Source: CAVZTA01 sp963778025 | Lineage (GTDB): Bacteria; Chloroflexota; Limnocylindria; Limnocylindrales; CSP1-4 | DNA length: 64,000 bases | NCBI GenBank assembly: GCA_963778025.1 | Contig: CAVZTA010000003.1 | Location: forward strand, 1-64,000 | Direction: 5' to 3' | Shown here: piece by piece, positions 61,901-64,000 of the stretch | Position numbering within the stretch: position 1 is the first letter of the stretch | How the letters are laid out: every line of letters starts with the position of its first letter | Notes under the pieces: generated by a model | The model's database searches: none | Told to the model about the DNA's origin: nothing | Seen by the model: the letters and a program-made list of their open reading frames with translations, nothing else | Made by a program: the position numbers and the translations under genes

Positions 61901-63157
61901 ACCGAAGATCGTCAGCGTCCGCTCGTCGTCCTCGGTGAACCGGTTGCGGCCGCGCTTGGACACCACGATGACGCCCAGGACGCGGTCCTCGAACGACATC
62001 GGGACGACGAGCATCGATTCCGGGCCAGCCGTCTCGCCGACCTGGACGCCGCGCGGGTCGACGCCCGCATCGCCGATGCGCAGGCTGCGCCCGTGCTCGG
62101 CGACCCAGCCGGTCAGCCCCTGGCCGACGGGCAGGCGAAGCTGCTCGAGCGTGGGCCGGCCGATGCCGGCGAACTCGCCCTGGAACGCGATCGGCTCGCA
62201 CATCCGGCGCATCTGGTCGACCCGGTAGACGCGGATGGTGTCGTGCTCGATGAGCCGGTCGGCTTCGGTGACGATCGCCTCGCCGATGCCGTCGACCGTG
62301 GTGATCCGATTGAGGCGGCTGGACAGCTCGCCGATGGCCCGCAGGCGCGCCTCCAGCCCGCTGACGGAGTCGTAGAGCCGGGCGTTCGCGACGGCGGTCG
62401 CCATCTGGTTCGCGAAGCTGGCCGCGAGCTCCAGCTCCTCGTCGGTCCAGTCGTACGGGGTCGTGTGGTACAGCACGAGGAGGCCCATCGGCTCCTCGCG
62501 GAAGATCAGCGGCGCGAAGCAGATGGTGCGGTACCCGTGGCGCGCGTACAGCCGGGCGAGGGTCGGCGTCGTCGCCTGGGCCGATGGATCGTCGAGGACG
62601 ATCGGCCGGCGTTGCTCGATGGCGGTCAGCCCGACCGCCGGCTCATCGCGCCGGATCGAACCGACGACGGCCTCCATCTCGGGTGGCAGCTCACGATGCG
62701 CGGCCAGCCGGAAGGGGTGGTCGCCGGGCTCCAGGAGCCACAGGCCCGAGACGTTCGTCCCGAACAGCTCCCGCGAGGAGTCGAGCACGTCGTCGAACAG
62801 ACGCTTCGGGTCGAGCGTGCCGCTGACCTCGGCGACGATCCGCCGAAGGACCTCCGAGCGGGCGCGCTGCGTGGCGTCCGTGCGCGCGCCGTCGAGCGGC
62901 CGAAGACGCCTCGGACGGGCCTGGGCCGCGGCGATGGATGCCTCGTGGCGGCTCGCGCCGCGGGGCGGATCGACGAGCAGGAGCCGCTCGAGGTCGGATC
63001 GACGGACACGCCGTGCGCCCCGGAGGTCGACGCGGACCGAGGGCAGACGGCCGCTGGTGCACCAGCCGCGGAGCGTGTTGCGATGGACACCCGCGATCGA
63101 CGCGGCCTCACCGATGGTGAGCAACGCGTCCTGGGTGCGCTGGAGGGCGACGGCCAT
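58952..63157 (-). CDS. HTH-GAF-GGDEF-GAF-GGDEF-EAL cyclic di-GMP protein
   Basis: 1401 residues in one frame. Residues 11-62: an excisionase/MerR-type helix-turn-helix (LTIGEAASIAGVHRNTLRGW, VRRSDLERLL). GAF domains: about 105-262, 280-432 and 455-608. GGDEF 1: about 615-765, with intact GGDEF at 694-698 and an RxxD product-inhibition site at 685-688. GAF 4: about 785-940. GGDEF 2: about 950-1125, degenerate (GGDVF at 1046-1050) but keeping RxxD at 1037-1040. EAL: about 1135-1395, intact (EAL at 1173-1175, LVLDDFGTGYSS, EVVAEGIET). It should both make and break c-di-GMP under GAF control. A DNA-binding domain on such an enzyme is very unusual. No membrane segment. Confidence 0.93.
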   Translation of the reverse strand: MAVALQRTQDALLTIGEAASIAGVHRNTLRGWCTSGRLPSVRVDLRGARRVRRSDLERLLLVDPPRGASRHEASIAAAQARPRRLRPLDGARTDATQRARSEVLRRIVAEVSGTLDPKRLFDDVLDSSRELFGTNVSGLWLLEPGDHPFRLAAHRELPPEMEAVVGSIRRDEPAVGLTAIEQRRPIVLDDPSAQATTPTLARLYARHGYRTICFAPLIFREEPMGLLVLYHTTPYDWTDEELELAASFANQMATAVANARLYDSVSGLEARLRAIGELSSRLNRITTVDGIGEAIVTEADRLIEHDTIRVYRVDQMRRMCEPIAFQGEFAGIGRPTLEQLRLPVGQGLTGWVAEHGRSLRIGDAGVDPRGVQVGETAGPESMLVVPMSFEDRVLGVIVVSKRGRNRFTEDDERTLTIFGGYAAQAMSNAGAFARLETQQAELRHRLESQRRLLEINEHLLSTLDPTDVLEKIADSLLTVVAYDNLTVYRADWSTGLRRAVVARDRFAELILQDEGAIEQGVTGWAIAHREALLVNDAHLDERSVQVPGTPFEPESMVICPLLVGGDVIGTLNVGRMGGDEAHFTHDEFELVQLFAAQASIALGNAETHGAVMLQAEHDSLTGLRNHGAFQRELGDALLRAQRDGRPFGLLMMDLDAFKAYNDRHGHPAGDALLHRIADAMRAAIRDDDRLYRYGGDEFAVLLPGAGRTGATEVAARIREQVAALTLDDVTPVTVTVGVAIHPEDGRAKDELVASADAALYLAKPSGRADRDGDPVRDPYLAALDETALALLERLDPTDLLTAIVERASALIGTPHGYLYLLEGGDGIHDAELLVHVGTGMFSTYRGYRLPRGEGVGWQVVRTGEPFVVDDYDAWTARAHDLSDGLGSVAGIPLVSDGRVVGVIGLAAGETGRRFGEREVATLVRFARLASIALENARLFARAQTEVRERAHAALHDLLTGLPNRDLLMGRVSLALDEARLAGPVDGGADGPAVGHAACVGFALLDIDRFQVVNETLGHVAGDRLLDLVGRRLVGAVREGDVVARFGGDVFGILLYPVDGPLGGLTVTSAIEAAFSEPFQLGDAETKVSASVGLALGGAATTVHDLLREAEIALHQAKLDATRHTVLFDPTMRAQTLERVDLELDLRRAIDRDELRLHYQPLIDLRTDRVVGTEALVRWQHPSRGLVPPLAFVPLAEETGLIVPIGRWVLQTACAQARAWQRAQVDGPPTVMSVNLSARQFSQAGLVDEVAALLATTGLPPQALELEITESVVMDETEAGIARLHALRDLGVRLVLDDFGTGYSSLSYLRRLPLDAIKIDRSFVMGLGTGGPDDRSSDLPIVQAVIALAHALGIEVVAEGIETPEQLRLLRSLGCDRGQGFLFARPLVPGEAAKTLGSPIRI

Positions 63158-63311
63158 CGTGCGGCGGTCCGTCCTTCTCGGGGGGCGACAAGACGGGCAG
63201 GCCGGGACTGGGGCTCCCGGTTCGAGGCCGACCCTACGTTCGCGCGCGCGAGGCGGCGATAGCCCGGTCGTACTTCCCGGCGAGCCGGCCGGGGGCGCAT
63301 CTCGCGTCGCT

Positions 63312-63328
63312 CACCACCGTCGGTGGTG
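63312..63328. promoter_or_regulatory. Perfect 7-bp hairpin upstream of the c-di-GMP gene
   Basis: CACCACC, loop GTC, GGTGGTG. It lies in the 235-base spacer between the LOG gene and the c-di-GMP gene, which otherwise contains nothing recognisable, and could be an operator, for example for the HTH domain of that protein, or part of a terminator. Confidence 0.3.
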
Positions 63329-63355
63329 GTCAGCGTGCGAGAAGTGACGAACTCG

Positions 63356-63373
63356 TACCACGCCAGCGTGGTA
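63356..63373 (-). terminator. 8-bp hairpin after the LOG gene
   Basis: TACCACGC, loop CA, GCGTGGTA, 20 bases past the LOG stop on its strand. The very short loop also allows reading as a 18-bp palindrome (operator). Confidence 0.4.
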
Positions 63374-63392
63374 GGCGACCGGTGGGATGTCG

Positions 63393-63965
63393 TCAGGACC
63401 AGCGGTCCCCGATCGGCCGCCACGCGTCCATCGCTGCCAGGAGCGCCTCGCCATCGGGTGCGACGACGACGAGTTCGCGATGGGCCGGTCGGATGAACCC
63501 CTCCTCGACCGCCTCGTCGAGCCAGCGCAGAAGCGAGCCCCAGTAGCCCTCGACGTCGAGCAGGCCGATGGGCTTGCGATGGAGCCCGAGCTGTGCCCAG
63601 GAGGCGACCTCGGCGAGCTCCTCGAGGGTGCCGAGCCCGCCGGGCAGCGCGACGAATCCGTCGACCAGCTCGGCCATCCGCGCCTTGCGCTCGTGGAGAC
63701 CCGCGACGATGTCCAGCCGCGTCAGGCCCCGATGGGCGAGCTCGCGATCGACGAGCCCTTGCGGGATCACGCCGATGACCTCACCACCGACGCTCAGGGC
63801 GCCCTCGGCGACGGCGCCCATGAGCCCGACCCGGCCGCCCCCGGTGACGAGCCCGATCCCGGCGCGTGCCAGCCGCTCGCCGAACGCCCGCGCGGTCGCG
63901 GCGTAGATCGGTGACGAGCCCGTGCTCGCGCCACAGAACACGCAGATCCGCCGAAAGGTGGTCAC
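63393..63965 (-). CDS. LOG family protein (TIGR00730, nucleoside-5'-monophosphate phosphoribohydrolase-like)
   Basis: 190 residues. Signature elements are ICVFCGASTGSSPIYAATAR, GLVTGGGRVGLMGAVAEGAL, the motif AALP-type GFVALPGGLGTLEELAEVAS (PGGxGTxxE, catalytic) and LHERKARMAELVD with the conserved Arg. Such enzymes cut the N-glycosidic bond of cytokinin riboside monophosphates or AMP. The start is GTG at 63965. It is divergent in topic from, but on the same strand as, the c-di-GMP gene 235 bases downstream. Confidence 0.9.
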   Translation of the reverse strand: MTTFRRICVFCGASTGSSPIYAATARAFGERLARAGIGLVTGGGRVGLMGAVAEGALSVGGEVIGVIPQGLVDRELAHRGLTRLDIVAGLHERKARMAELVDGFVALPGGLGTLEELAEVASWAQLGLHRKPIGLLDVEGYWGSLLRWLDEAVEEGFIRPAHRELVVVAPDGEALLAAMDAWRPIGDRWS

Positions 63966-64000
63966 CCGATCATCGTCGCATCCGCCGCCCCGGGTCGCCC

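Noticed and set aside
1..64000. CRISPR array or defence island
   Set aside because: No regularly spaced repeats and no cas, restriction or abortive-infection genes recognised. DUF433 is the only antitoxin-like protein.

Overview
The window is a very GC-rich bacterial chromosome segment with frequent GTG and TTG starts, densely packed and translationally coupled genes, two tRNA genes and no rRNA, CRISPR array or intact mobile element. Gene content (zinc-ribbon/class III cyclase/AAA/TPR signalling giants, KamA, paired DUF885 metallopeptidases, MshB/Mca-like PIG-L deacetylase, HxlR, HdeD and DUF1269 proteins) and many apparently leaderless promoters fit a high-GC Chloroflexota lineage, for example the soil and freshwater Limnocylindria/Ellin6529 group. 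An actinobacterial-like relative cannot be excluded; the taxonomic call is inference.

Layout. 0.15-1.4 kb: decayed HNH endonuclease and large serine recombinase remnants running into tRNA-Arg(CCG). 1.6-5.5 kb: tandem class III cyclase fused to an AAA/TPR module. 5.6-10.8 kb: secreted Cys-rich protein, alpha/beta hydrolase and DyP peroxidase, a pterin dehydratase-VOC fusion, and an HxlR regulator divergent from a SnoaL-like protein. 11.1-16.0 kb: leftward operon ltaE - DUF885 peptidase - HisA-like - two cyclophilins. 16.4-18.2 kb: tRNA-Asp and a CapA-family protein. 18.4-22.2 kb: PIG-L deacetylase divergent from a CaiB - FabI-like SDR - DinB operon. 22.2-24.8 kb: ferric-reductase-like membrane protein, two coiled-coil proteins and ApbE. 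25.0-28.1 kb: zinc uptake operon znuC-znuB-zur-znuA. 28.3-33.8 kb: zinc-ribbon membrane protein, MMPL transporter with a lipocalin-like lipoprotein, GAF protein. 33.8-40.9 kb: a 630-base structured non-coding stretch, kamA, a LuxR/AAA regulator and a paralogous pair of unknown proteins. 41-50 kb: transglutaminase-like protein, rhodanese, GNAT, P1 peptidase and the pabB-pabC operon ending in a second DUF885 peptidase. 50-59 kb: small membrane and stress proteins, SPFH protein with an AI-2E permease, SufT, cobalamin adenosyltransferase, Bax inhibitor-1 homologue. 59-64 kb: a 1401-residue HTH/GAF/GGDEF/EAL protein and a LOG-family protein.

Two window-wide patterns stand out. First, at least ten genes have a TAnnnT hexamer ending 6-8 bases before the start codon with no Shine-Dalgarno, which suggests leaderless transcription is common here. 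Second, at least a dozen otherwise well-conserved genes are broken by single-base frame changes (about 19 events). This density points mainly to residual indels in the assembly rather than gene death, so the frameshifted genes are annotated as genes with the break noted.
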